A stretch of DNA of 64,000 nt from Effrenium voratum. Taxonomy: Eukaryota > Sar > Dinophyceae > Suessiales > Symbiodiniaceae. The stretch covers positions 1 to 64,000 of the forward strand of contig CAUJNA010003290.1 of assembly GCA_963377175.1 (NCBI GenBank). Direction: 5' to 3'. Shown here one piece after another: positions 32,625-42,590 of this stretch. The stretch's first letter is position 1. Each line of letters begins with the position of its first letter. The position numbers and the translations under genes were made by a program. The notes under the pieces are model-generated. The model worked only from the letters and a program-made list of their open reading frames with translations. It ran no database searches and was not told the origin of the DNA.

Positions 32625-32738
32625 TATCCTGGAACTGGCCCAGGGAGAACCCAGGAAACTATTTATATTTTTTATTTTTTTTTAAATTTTTGGAGGCCTC
32701 CAGAAATTTAAAAAAAAAAAAAAAAAAAAAATTTATTT

Positions 32739-32769
<31 letters not shown>

Positions 32770-34240
32770 AATATCCTGGAACTGGCCCAGGGAGAACCCA
32801 GGAAACTATTTATATTTTTTATTTTTTTTCAATTTTTGGAGGCCTCCAGAGATTAAAAAAAAATAAATAAAAATATTTAAATTATTTGATTTTTTTAAAT
32901 TATTTGAATTTTTTCAATTTTTTAAATATCCTGGAACTGGCCCAGGGAGAACCCAGGAAACTATTTATATTTTTAAATTTTTAAATTATTTGATTTTTTT
33001 TTGATTTTTTTAAAGTATCCTGGAACTGGCCCAGAGAGAACCCGGGAAACTTTTTTTTGGAGGCCTCCAGATTGTTTTTTTTAATTGAATTATTTAAATT
33101 AATTGATTTTTTTAATTTTTTCAAGTATCCTGGAACTGGCCCAGAGAGAACCCGGGAAACTATGTATATTTTTTAAAATTGTTTGGAGGCCTCCAGATAT
33201 TTCAATAGAATTAAACAATATAAATATTTAAATTATTTGAATTTCTTTTTCTTTTCTTTTTTTTTTTTTTTAAATATTGGTTTTTTTTACATATCCTGAA
33301 ACTGGCCCAGAGAGAACCCGGGAAACTTTTTTTTGGAGGCCTCCAGATTGTTTTTTTTTGAACTATTGAAATTATTTGATTTTTTCATTTTTTTTTTAAA
33401 TATCCTGGAACTGGCCCAGAGAGAACCCGGGAAACTATTTATATTTTTTAATTTGAAATTTTTGGAGGCCTCCAGATTTTTGTTTTTAAAAAAATATTTA
33501 AATGATTTGAATTCTTTATTTGTTTTGATTTTTTTGATTTTTTTAAATATCCCGGAACTGGCCCAGAGAGAACCCGGGAAACTATTTTTTCATTTTTTTG
33601 GAGGCCTCCAGATATTAAAAGAATATATATTAAATGTAAAGACTTATTATCTTTTTAATTATTCAAATTTTTTCATGTTTTTCAAATTTTTCCAATATCC
33701 TGGAACTGGCCCAGGGAGAACCCGGGATATTACTCAAAAAAATAAAAAATGGAGGCCTCCAGAAAGTTAAGACATTTTAATAAATGAATGTTTATTGTTT
33801 TGCTTGTTTTTTTTTCAAGCTTGCTGAATATCCGGGAACTGGCCAGGGAAAACTTTTTTTTAGACGCCTCTACAAATTTAAGAACAAATAACTACAAAAA
33901 CAATCTATATTTTTTAAATATCCGGGAACTGGCCAGGGAGAACCCTGGAAGTTAATTATTGTTTTTGTACAAAAAATGGAGGCCTCCAGAAATTTAAAAA
34001 TTAGAAGATAAAAAATTTTAGATTATTTGACATGTTTAAAACATTTTTTAAATATCCTGGAACTGGCCCAGGGAGAACCCTGGATTTTTTGTTGGTTTTT
34101 GGAGGCCTCCAGAAATTAAAAAAATAATACTTAAATTATCTGATTTTTTAGGTAGTTTAAACAGAATGAAACTGGCCCAGGGAGAACCCTAGAAATGATT
34201 CAATTTTCATATTTTAAAAATAATGCCTCCAGAATTTGAA
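30913..34240. repeat. array A, right arm: same units, reverse orientation
   Basis: About twenty units in the opposite orientation (ATCCTGGAACTGGCCCAGGG, AGAACCCAGGAAACTATTTA). Spacing is about 158 bp between 31515 and 32306, then more irregular. Units become more diverged towards 34 kb (CCCAGAGAGAACCCGGG, then CCAGGGAGAACCCTGGA). No genes; short ORFs (for example 33333-33770) are artefacts. Confidence 0.95.
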
Positions 34241-34760
34241 CAAAAACATTTTTATAATGCTTTCTCAGGGGCCGCCAAAAGGATTGAAGGTTTATCTTCT
34301 TTGAGTATTCCGCACGGGCCCAGGGAGGGCCCAGGATATGTCTTTTTCAGGGCTCCAACAAATTGAATAGCACACGTAGTCAAATTCATAGAACTATCTA
34401 AATAACTTAATCGTTTTTGTTCCGAGCCTCCAACAAATAATGCGCTAAGAAACACATTTGTACATTCCATAATTTCGAATTGTTTGAATTCGAGACACCC
34501 AGATTCTTTAAATATTCTACAATGGGCCCAGGAAGGGCCCTGGACATAACTTGGATTATTTGAACAGATATGTTGTTCAGGACCTCCAACATTTTGATCA
34601 AAATAAGCAGTTCGCATTTTGGAATTATTTGAACTTTTTCATTAGGAAAAGTTTATTTTCGGAACTAGCCCAGGGGGTGCCCTTGAAATTGTTTAAATTG
34701 TGTGAAATATCTAAATACTTAGTTACCCAAACATGTTCATTTGTTCTAACTATTTAGGAC
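34241..34760. repeat. transition between arrays A and B
   Basis: Cores change stepwise: GGGCCCAGGGAGGGCCCAGG near 34320, GGGCCCAGGAAGGGCCCTGG near 34530, CTAGCCCAGGGGGTGCCC near 34665, then CCAAAAGGCGCCCGTCCCTT near 34785. Spacers gain G and C. This suggests a common origin of the two arrays. Confidence 0.6.
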
Positions 34761-36720
34761 GTTGGACACAAATGAATCTGGAGTTCTCCAAAAGGCGCCC
34801 GTCCCTTTGAACATATTCGAGTAGAAAGCATGTTGTTTTATAAGACATATTCTAAGTAGACTAGTTGTTCAAATCATGTTGGTTTATAATAGTTAGACAA
34901 AATAAGGTGCTGTTTTCCAAATATTGACACGATTCTCAAAGATTCGTGTAATTAGGCTAATTAGACCCACGTTGAGAAATAGAATAAGTACCAAGCGATT
35001 GACGTTTAACTCCCCAGAAAACACCCGTCCCTTTGAGAATAATTAGAATACTTAGCATGATTATGAACCATGAGAATCATTGGATTAGATAATAGATCTG
35101 GAATTCCTGAAAGGGGCCCATCCCGTTGGGAACCATTGGACTAAATCAAATCATTATGATAAGTACAATCATTAGCAAGAATATGGATCTGGAATTCTCC
35201 CCCCCTGGAAGTAATTGTTTGGAAAACATGAATGTGGAACTCTGGACCTCCCCAAAAGCACCCTACCCTTTGGGAATGAGAATGATACATAGAGCAATTA
35301 TCAGAAGGTGCAAAGCTATGAACCTGGAATTCCCCAAACGGCACCCGCCCCTCTTGGAATAAGTAGAAGCAAAAATAGCAATGATAAGTAGGCTAATTTG
35401 CAAAACATTAATCTTCAACTCCACAAAGGCACCCGTCCCTTTGGGAACGACGTCCCTGTGGGAAGAATGATTATAACAAGTTGATAAGTAGCGCTAGACT
35501 AGAAAATGAATCTGGAATTCCTCAAAAGGGACCCGTCCCGTTGGGCAGAATTGAAATAATCCGGGTACTTCCAAAAACAGAAAATATCTGAAGTAGAAGG
35601 ATTAGAGATACTATGAGTCTGAAATTCCCCAATTTGAGGAATGAAGAAATTGAAAAACAAGAATCTGGAACTCCCCACAAGCACCTGTCCCTTTGGGAAT
35701 GACAATAATAAATAGAGCAGTTATCAGAAGTAGAATCACTAAAAACATTGAACAACAAACATGATTCTGGAACTCAACAAAAGGCACCTGCCCCTCTCGG
35801 AATAAGAATAATCATTATAATATCTACGATGAGTAGACAACATTTCCCAAACATGAATTTTCAATTTCCCAAGGGCACCCGTCCCTGTGGGAGTAATTAG
35901 AAAATTAGAGCAGTTAGAATAACCAGAATAATTGAACACACATGAACCTTCCCAGAAGGCACTTGTTCCTTTGAGAAGACTGATCATAAGAAGTAGAAGG
36001 GACCCGCCCCGTTGGCAATAATTGGAAACGCGGGTAGTAATCCGAATTTCCCCAAATGTCCGCAAATTTGGGAATGACCAGTTGCAAAAACAAGAGCCTG
36101 GAATTCCCGTCCCTTTGGGAATGAGAATGATCAGAACAAGAAGCAGAATCAATAGAAAAAAGCAATGAACCGGAATCCCCCCAAAGGCGCCCGCCTCTCT
36201 TGGAATAAGGAGAAAATCATGGCGATGATAAGTAGGCTAATATGCAAAACATGAATCTTCAATTCCCCAAAGGCCCGCCCCCTTGGGAATAATAAGAAAC
36301 AACAGAACATGTAGAATAACTAGAAAGATTAGAGCAAACGTGAATCTGGAGATTCCCTAAAGCACCCGTCCCTTTGGGAGAATGATTATAATAAGTGAAT
36401 GAGTAGATTGAATCTGGAATTCCTCAAAAGGGACCCGTCCCGTTGGGCAGAATTGAAATAATCCGGGTACTTCCAAAAACAGAAAATATCTGAAGTAGAA
36501 GGAGTAGAGATACTATGAGTCTGAAATTCCCCAATTTGAGGAATGAAGAAATTGAAAAACAAGAATCTGGAATTCCCCACAGGCACCTGTCCCTTTGGGA
36601 ATGACAATAATAAATAGAGCAGTTATCAGAACTAGAATCATTAAAAACATTGAAAAATCACACATGATTCTGGAGCTCAACAAAAGGCACCTGCCCCTCT
36701 GGGAATAAGAATAATCATTA
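34761..36720. repeat. array B, left part
   Basis: Tandem, rather diverged units with the core GGAATTCCCCAAAAGGCACC then CGTCCCTTTGGGAAT, separated by AT-rich spacers with AATAAT, AGTAGA and AACATGAAT. A longer period is visible: about 902 bp separates the near-identical blocks at 35515-35720 and 36417-36622. At 35806-35850 there is an uninterrupted version of the retrotransposon insertion site. No genes. Confidence 0.9.
36716..36720. repeat. target site duplication CATTA, left
   Basis: CATTA directly precedes the left LTR and is repeated at 60380-60384 directly after the right LTR. Array B has an unoccupied paralogue (AATAATCATTATAATATCTA near 35815) with a single CATTA. Confidence 0.95.
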
Positions 36721-37099
36721 TGTGATTAGCCATGGTTAATATCATCATCAGGGACGTCGCGTTAGTGACCGACCTGTGGTGTTTTGGCTCAAGTTTTGGA
36801 TCCGGCGCGCCTCGGATGAGCGTCGCCGGGCCCTCACGTCGACCGCCTTCGTGTCGGAGGAGAAAGAGACTTCGGCCCGGGGTAGGTTGGTGGGGATCGC
36901 CCGTGCGGTTCATCGTCGATCTAGGTTGCGGGTATCCTTTTCTTGTTTGGTTTGTTTCCTTTTGGTTGTTGTTCTCTGGTGTGTGGGAAACCCTGATCTT
37001 TGGGACCGGGGATTGGTTTGCTTTTGGGGAACCTTTCTTTTGTGGCTTGTTTACCCCAACTTACCCATTGCCTGGGCACAGGCTCGTGCCCGAATCACA
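36721..37099 (+). repeat. 5' LTR
   Basis: 379 bp, identical line by line to 60001-60379. It begins TGTGATTAGCC and ends CCCGAATCACA. It should carry promoter and polyadenylation signals, but I cannot delimit U3/R/U5. It contains a GTTA-loop hairpin (36756-36769) and, 12 bp later, a 12-base match to the spliced leader (36782-36793). Confidence 0.97.
36782..36793 (+). promoter_or_regulatory. spliced-leader-like sequence in LTR
   Basis: TTTTGGCTCAAG equals the last 12 bases of the conserved 22-base dinoflagellate spliced leader. The ten bases before it match poorly (GACCTGTGGTG). The same sequence is at 60062-60073 in the 3' LTR. It could be a relic of a trans-spliced ancestor transcript, or it could mark the RNA 5' end. 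Confidence 0.5.
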
Positions 37100-37111
37100 G
37101 GTTATCAGCCG
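37100..37111 (+). promoter_or_regulatory. putative primer binding site
   Basis: GGTTATCAGCCG starts directly after the LTR. It resembles the copia-type primer site complementary to initiator-methionine tRNA (TGGTATCAGAGC) but lacks the leading T and differs at the end. A 6-bp stem hairpin (CGTAGG/CCTACG, loop ACTTT) follows at 37110-37126. Confidence 0.4.
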
Positions 37112-37153
37112 TAGGACTTTCCTACGCGCTTGAGACCATCAACTACAAGCTCT

Positions 37154-38614
37154 ATGTCGACCCCACGATCTCGAAGGAGCGTCGTGGATGAGGAGGCCAT
37201 CCTAGGTGGCCTCCGCTCAGGTGAGGACCTACCGGACTATGACTACGAGGATTTCGAAGCAGGTTCGACAGGTCAGGACCGCAGGGGTGAAGATCCCGGT
37301 AGGGATACACCCAGGGGCCGTGGCAGGTACGCCGACGATGGAGACGATCGTATTTTCCGCCAGGCCACTGATGACGAGCAGACACGAAGGGTTTACTCCG
37401 ATAGGAGTGGCTCTGAATCAGGTCACAGGCGTGGACGTTTTGACTTCATCAGCATGGCGATGGACATGGCCCGCCCTCATTCGGATGACCCGGAGGCCAT
37501 GCCGATTCGACCTCCGAGATCTCTTGTTCCAGGTGAGTCGCAGGTCTCGGATGAGTTTGAGAATAGGCCGCAGGGACCAGGGACTATGGTTCTGGCTCCG
37601 GGAGGTATCCCGGGCCGATCCACTGGTTCTCAGAATCCAGGTCAGTTTGATGAGCACGAGGAGCGGAAGTTCTCAGACTTCGGATACGATGATCTGTTGA
37701 AATCGACCGCAGGATGGGGCAGTAGCTCAAAGCAGGGATCTGATGCCGGTAGGCCCAACCCTATTACTGCCAAATCTGAGTCTTATGATGACGGAGATTA
37801 CAATTTTGCGGATGAGGAGGAGAGCCATTCGCGCCGAAGTGCAGGCAGCCGTGCGGCTGCAAGGACTAGTCCTGCCGCTGCCAAGTTTGAGGTAAATGAT
37901 GATGACGAGTATGCCGCATTTGCGGATCGCCGTGATGAGGAGGAGCACCAATCACGACGAAGTGCTAGGATCCGTGATGCTGCGAGGCCCAGGAGCCTCT
38001 CTCGTGGAGCCGCCAGGGACCTTCGTGTTGACAGGGACGCCCGAAGCGAGAAAGAGAGAGCTAGGGACAGTCGGGAAGTTCTTCGGGGATTGGAGGCTAT
38101 CCATGACCGTGAGGGACCGGTAGGTCCCCCGGCGATCGGTGATACCCCGAATGTTCCCCCTTTTCCCAACATTACTTTTGGAGGTCCGTTAAATCAGAGA
38201 GACGTGAACTCGAACCGGGTTACTGGTTCGCCGAGGGTCACTGAGCGGGTTGCCGATGTCGTTGGGAGAGGTGCAAGAGATGGCCGGCTTGCCGATGCAC
38301 TCGGAATCGAGGATCGTCCGTCGATCGCTAGCCCGTTAGGGCGAGATACCAGTGACCTTGAAACGCTAAGGTCTAGCAACGAGTTCACACCTCAATGGGG
38401 CTCGACCGCCAGGGAACGTAGTGCTTCTGCGAAGAGACCGTCACCCCTGGCCATTGAGACCGATAGGTCAAAGGCGAGGAGGGCTAGCCCCTCACCAATG
38501 GACTCAACTCCGCAGGATGAGGAGATGCCTGATCCTGCTGATGTTCACATCCACTCTACTCCCGAGTCTCGTGCGTCCCATGTTGATCCCCGTTCCGGCG
38601 ATAGCCGTAGAAGG
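37154..38614 (+). CDS. gag: Gag, N-terminal part (frame 2)
   Basis: The first ATG after the 5' LTR is at 37154 (MSTPRSRRSVVDEEAILGG). About 490 residues, acidic and arginine/serine-rich, with two diverged internal repeats (DEEESHSRRSAGSRAAA and DEEEHQSRRSARIRDAA near residues 215-290). Predicted to be largely disordered and RNA-binding. No retroviral matrix fold is visible. The frame continues to 38875, but sequence quality drops after about 38614: there the -1 frame takes over with proline/serine-rich sequence (STPSRPSGVGDSPVDDPRR). The switch is in AAGGGGTC. It contains many GNTA hairpins, for example 38113-38128. Confidence 0.7.
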
Positions 38615-40745
38615 GGTCTACCCCTAGCAGGCCATCTGGGGTTGGTGATAGTCCTGTGGATGACCCCAGAAGATATGCTAGAGCTAGTGGGGCTCCTGAG
38701 AGGATCGAGATATCGACTCCTCCAGCACTCAGGTCTCATTCTTCCGGTGAATCAGGTGACGCTAGGGCAAAGGAGGTGTTCGATTTGCACATCCAGGAGA
38801 TGCTCGAGAGAGGTGAGGTTTCTGGCTCAGTCGCGAAAGCGTTCCATATTTTTGCTGACCAGATCAGGTTACTGAACGGTCAAGTGAGTTCCATGCGAAG
38901 GGAATGGAGCGACGAGAATCAACAGACGAAGGACAAGGTCGATCGACTGGCAGCTGAGGTTGCGACTCAATCTGATGCCGGGAGGATGCGAATGATAGTT
39001 CAACGGTTCGCAAGGGAAGTTATTCCCGATAGCAAGACCATTGTGAGGCAAGCCATCGATGAGCAAGCCGAGGTCGTGGATCAGAGGATTAACCTACTGT
39101 CCCACGAGGTCCATGAATCTGTCAAGGACAATGAGGCATCGACTGATCGGCTTCGCCTGATGATTCAGGAGAATAGTGAGGCTGCCCGCAGAAGCCATGC
39201 TGCTTCTGAGGACGAGATCCTTAAGGATTTGGACAAGCTTGAGAAACGGATGTTCTCGGTAGAGAAAACCGTTGGGATGCGGACACCAGCAGGTGTATGG
39301 AACCCGAATCCTGTCGCGCATCCGTCCGATAGGGCCAGCGGAAGTGTAGTGGACGCAAATTTCAGGGAGTTAAACCTGAAGATCGAGAAGGCTCTCCTTG
39401 AACACGAGACATTTACCAAGTGGGCCTCTGAATCTATTGAAGGGATCAATGAAGAGCACACTCGTCTTGTTAATCGAGTGTCGAGGCTGCAGAGTGGAAG
39501 GGGGTCTCAGGAGGTCGATAGACCATCAGAACATGATTCCCCGCAGGACTGGCATGAGGCTATTGACGAGGTCAATCGGAAGATCCAGGATCTGGCTCGA
39601 GGAATTCAACGTCAACGTCGGGATCATGACGACATCATTTCAAGGTTTGAGACCGTGAAATCACATGTTGAACAGTATGAAGCGAGATCGGCAATTGTGA
39701 ATCGGGTCGTTGATAACATTCAAGGACAGATCCGTAATCTTCCTGCAAGCAGTGACCAAGTGCAGCCTGCCGTTAGGCGAGAACTCGGCTCGTTCCGGAG
39801 TACGCTTGAAGGCGTTATGCGGAGAGTCAGCGCTATCGATGGTAACGTGCGTAATCTTAGCGCAACGAACAACAGAATCATGTCTCAGCTTTTTGAAATG
39901 GAGGGTCAATTTGACGAGGCCGCTGGCATCATTCAGGGTGTCCAGCAGATTAATGAGGCTCCTCAACAACCCAGAGAGAGACGGAATGTTGGTTACGATG
40001 CATTTGCGGGGCAGGGACATAGGATCAGGTCTCCGACGCCCACACCCGGGGAAGGTGACGGCCGGGGTACTGGCCGTCCGGTGAGACCAGGCGGAGGTGT
40101 TGGTTTGCCTGACCAGGTTTTGCCGAATGTGCCCGATAGGGTCGATCCTTCTCGTGCTGACAGGCATCCCATATATCCCGTTAGGGAGAGGTCCGAAAGC
40201 AGAAGCCGGAGGGCTCGGGGATTACCTGACAGGTCGCATTCACCGCCAGGGCGTGCAAGGGATGGGTCCCGCGCGCGCGCAAGGGGGGACATTTCTGTTT
40301 CTCCAAATAGGGATGTGGGTAGGAATAGGAGCCCGAGGCCTGCCGCCGTCCCCGATAGGGGATCTGAGGTCCGAAGTCGGGAATCGAGGGGGGAGAGGGT
40401 AATCGGCGATGATGGTGACTGTAGTAATTGTCAGTTTTTGAAAATGAAGTGCTGGGCATGTCGCAAGAATGCTCAGGAGGTCTCCATGTATTTCTGCACG
40501 GATTGTGGGACCCACGTCTGTGAGAATCACAGTTACTTTGGAGATGACGGCCTTGAGCGATGCGCGCGCTGCAATATTCGGCATGAACGCGCTCAAGCTG
40601 GACCGCCCCCTCCTCCTCCTCCTGGGGGAGGTGGTGGGCAAGGCGGACCACCTGGTCAAGGCGGGAGCGGAAGCGGTGGTCATGGACATGCTCCACTTCC
40701 ACCACCAGGTCCTGGGCATCCTGGCGGGGGCCAAGGTCCCGGGGT
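38610..40745 (+). CDS. gag: Gag, central coiled-coil and Cys-rich part (frame 1)
   Basis: Open from just after a TAG at 38605-38607. About residues 30-430 are a long helical, heptad-like region (for example QEMLERGEVSGSVAKAFHIF, KIEKALLEHETFTKWASESI, VVDNIQGQIRNLPASSDQVQ), probably forming coiled-coil oligomers of the particle. Then follows a basic RS/RD-rich stretch and a zinc-finger-like module near 40418-40590 with cysteine pairs CSNC, CWAC, CTDC, CARC and His residues. It ends in poly-Pro/poly-Gly. The -1 frame continues the Gly-rich sequence from about 40740 (RGSGGPSGGAPTGGYSEGAP), with the switch in the run CCCGGGG. The annotated frame runs on to 41004 but looks non-native. Confidence 0.65.
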
Positions 40746-42590
40746 TCTGGCGGCCCGAGTGGAGGGGCGCCTACCGGGGGTTATTCTGAAGGAGCACCCG
40801 GGTTCCATGGCAGTGCTGCTGATACTCATGGAGCTGGGAACAATCAGTGTGGTTCCAGTTTCTATGGTCCTGCCTACGGAGGTGGCGTTAGTCACCAAGG
40901 GGTTGGCGCTGGCGTTAGTCAGTCTAGCGATGCTGCAGGTTACCCCTCAAGTGTTGCGAGCGGTGGTAACCTTGGGCCAGGTCTTAGCCTCGGTTATAGT
41001 GTGAATGGTGCCGGTAGGCAGGGAGATGGTGGCCTTCTCCCTGAAGCCTTGAGGGGAGATGATGGACGGGACAGGTGCACTAAATGTAGCAGGATCCCTG
41101 AGTCTGGTTTCCCTCTTGTTCCTTGCGTAGGTTGTGGAATGAGGGCGTGTGAAGTTTGCTGCCCGATGCCTGCTAGACTGTGTGAAAGTTGCAGGATTAC
41201 CTCGTGTACCCCGATAGGGGCTCTTATTTCCACCGTAGTCGATAAGGATCGGTTCCATCATAAGTGCAACACGATTGTGCTGCCTGCTGAGCCGACAGCT
41301 GATAAGCTGCGGGAGTGGCTTTCCGAGATCAAGGAGAGGGTCAGGAATGCTTTCAGTTTTGACTCTGACTACGCGTTAGCGTGGATTTCAGAGACTGAGA
41401 GGCTTGACTATGATGCTCTTGGCGGACCCTGCAAGTACCCGATTTTGGACTCAAACTTCACGAGTGCTATCAGGGAGTGTATCAAGACCAGGGCTGTTAG
41501 GGACAAGATGAATCGCCTGACCGAAGCCGCTCAGAATATGAATCCCCCCCAGGGTATCAAGGGGAGACAGATCTTGAAGCTTCTGCTGAACCACCTGCAG
41601 ACTGGAGTCGAGGACGACCAGACCTTCAAGATTGCTGAGTTGACCAGTCTCAAGTGCCGGCAGACAGGTCACTCTGATGATGAAGCAAGGCTCCGGAGTT
41701 ATCTGAGCACCTGGGACAATCTCATTTCTGGGATTAGGAAGAAGATCGATGATGGGGTACTGTTAGCTGTGTTCATCGAGAACGTTCGTCATCTGCGCGG
41801 TATGCGGCCTGACATTGAGAGGTGGGATCGCGATGTGACCGTTAGGTCGTTCGCGTGGCTTTATAAGGCTTGTCAGGACTGTGTCGAACGGTGGCAGAAG
41901 CGCCAGAACACGCTTCAGATGTACCAGACCTTTCATGAACAGAGGTCACGATCAGGCTCTCAATCCCGGGAGAGGGATCGGCATCCTGGTGCCCCTGGTG
42001 TAGTGCGGCGGTACGACCCACTTGCCAGGAAGAGTGATCCCAGCCCTTCAAGGTCCGTTAGGTCCGGAAGGGATGGGAGACCTGATGGGAGGCCGAGATC
42101 ATCTTCGCCCGGGAGGAGCAGTCAGAGAGACAGAGCTTCTCCTGGAAGAGGCAGTCAGAGGGATAAGCGCACGCCGTCTCCCAAGTCGCCGAGAAGACAG
42201 TCCCCTGCTGGGCCTGCTGATCGGGCGTGCTGGGAGTATACGAAGACTGGGAAGTGTCAATATGGCCGGGAATGCAGGTTCGAGCACGACAAGAGCCCAA
42301 GGAACCCCGCTGCGCCCTCCACGCCGAGGACTGGAGATAGGCCCGTTAGGGACAAGCCTATGTTCTTCGGATACTGCTACGACTGGATGTATGGCAAGTG
42401 CACAGCTCAGCCGTGCAAGTACCTGCATCAGAAGCCACCACCAGGCACGAAGCCCATTACGCCTCGTTCTACTGCTGGTCCGGTTGTTGAGGATGAAGAG
42501 GGGGATACCCCTAGATCGCCTACGCCCAGTCCTCCCGATAGGGAGGCGAGGCGTCTCGACAGCCCCGCTCAAGGATTGACGGATTTTTAG
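40740..42590 (+). CDS. gag: Gag, C-terminal part with CCCH zinc fingers (frame 0)
   Basis: Open from 40740. Glycine/serine-rich start, then a second Cys-rich module (CTKC, CVGC, CEVCC, CESC; 41075-41210) and a helical domain of about 200 residues (41300-41910) that may be the capsid-like part. An RS-rich linker leads to two CCCH fingers near the end: C-x8-C-x5-C-x3-H (42229-42294) and C-x7-C-x4-C-x3-H (42377-42429). CCCH fingers in place of CCHC knuckles are the likely RNA-binding nucleocapsid module. The ORF ends TTTTTAG at 42584-42590, where the -1 frame enters Pol. Confidence 0.75.
   Translation, partial: RGSGGPSGGAPTGGYSEGAPGFHGSAADTHGAGNNQCGSSFYGPAYGGGVSHQGVGAGVSQSSDAAGYPSSVASGGNLGPGLSLGYSVNGAGRQGDGGLLPEALRGDDGRDRCTKCSRIPESGFPLVPCVGCGMRACEVCCPMPARLCESCRITSCTPIGALISTVVDKDRFHHKCNTIVLPAEPTADKLREWLSEIKERVRNAFSFDSDYALAWISETERLDYDALGGPCKYPILDSNFTSAIRECIKTRAVRDKMNRLTEAAQNMNPPQGIKGRQILKLLLNHLQTGVEDDQTFKIAELTSLKCRQTGHSDDEARLRSYLSTWDNLISGIRKKIDDGVLLAVFIENVRHLRGMRPDIERWDRDVTVRSFAWLYKACQDCVERWQKRQNTLQMYQTFHEQRSRSGSQSRERDRHPGAPGVVRRYDPLARKSDPSPSRSVRSGRDGRPDGRPRSSSPGRSSQRDRASPGRGSQRDKRTPSPKSPRRQSPAGPADRACWEYTKTGKCQYGRECRFEHDKSPRNPAAPSTPRTGDRPVRDKPMFFGYCYDWMYGKCTAQPCKYLHQKPPPGTKPITPRSTAGPVVEDEEGDTPRSPTPSPPDREARRLDSPAQGLTDF
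42584..42590 (+). promoter_or_regulatory. putative -1 frameshift site at Gag stop
   Basis: Gag reads GAT TTT TAG. A P-site tRNA on TTT can slip back one base on the T5 run to TTT, and the next -1 codon is TTA, after which the Pol frame is open (LGGAGRYPEANRVVVACPA). A GC-rich stretch with complementary GGCC blocks (42599-42617) follows. Such slippage would set the Gag:Pol ratio. A one-base indel in the T run is the alternative. Confidence 0.4.

Noticed and set aside
28925..34240. Genes in array A (for example ORF 33333-33770)
   Set aside because: Open frames are made of repeat cores and A/T runs; the same peptides recur because the repeat recurs.
34252..36152. Minus-strand ORFs in array B (also 60375-62340)
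   Set aside because: They repeat the same motif (LPKGTG, NSRF) from the satellite core and lack independent support.
37867..37878. AGGACTAGTCCT palindrome as one of the GNTA hairpins
   Set aside because: A perfect palindrome but without the G-N-T-A loop; left out of the count. CGTTAG or CGGTAG sites in the flanks (for example 12577, 11310) lack stems and were also left out.
42099..42572. Minus-strand and alternative-frame ORFs inside the retrotransposon
   Set aside because: Shadows of gag-pol and accessory coding sequence, without recognisable domains.
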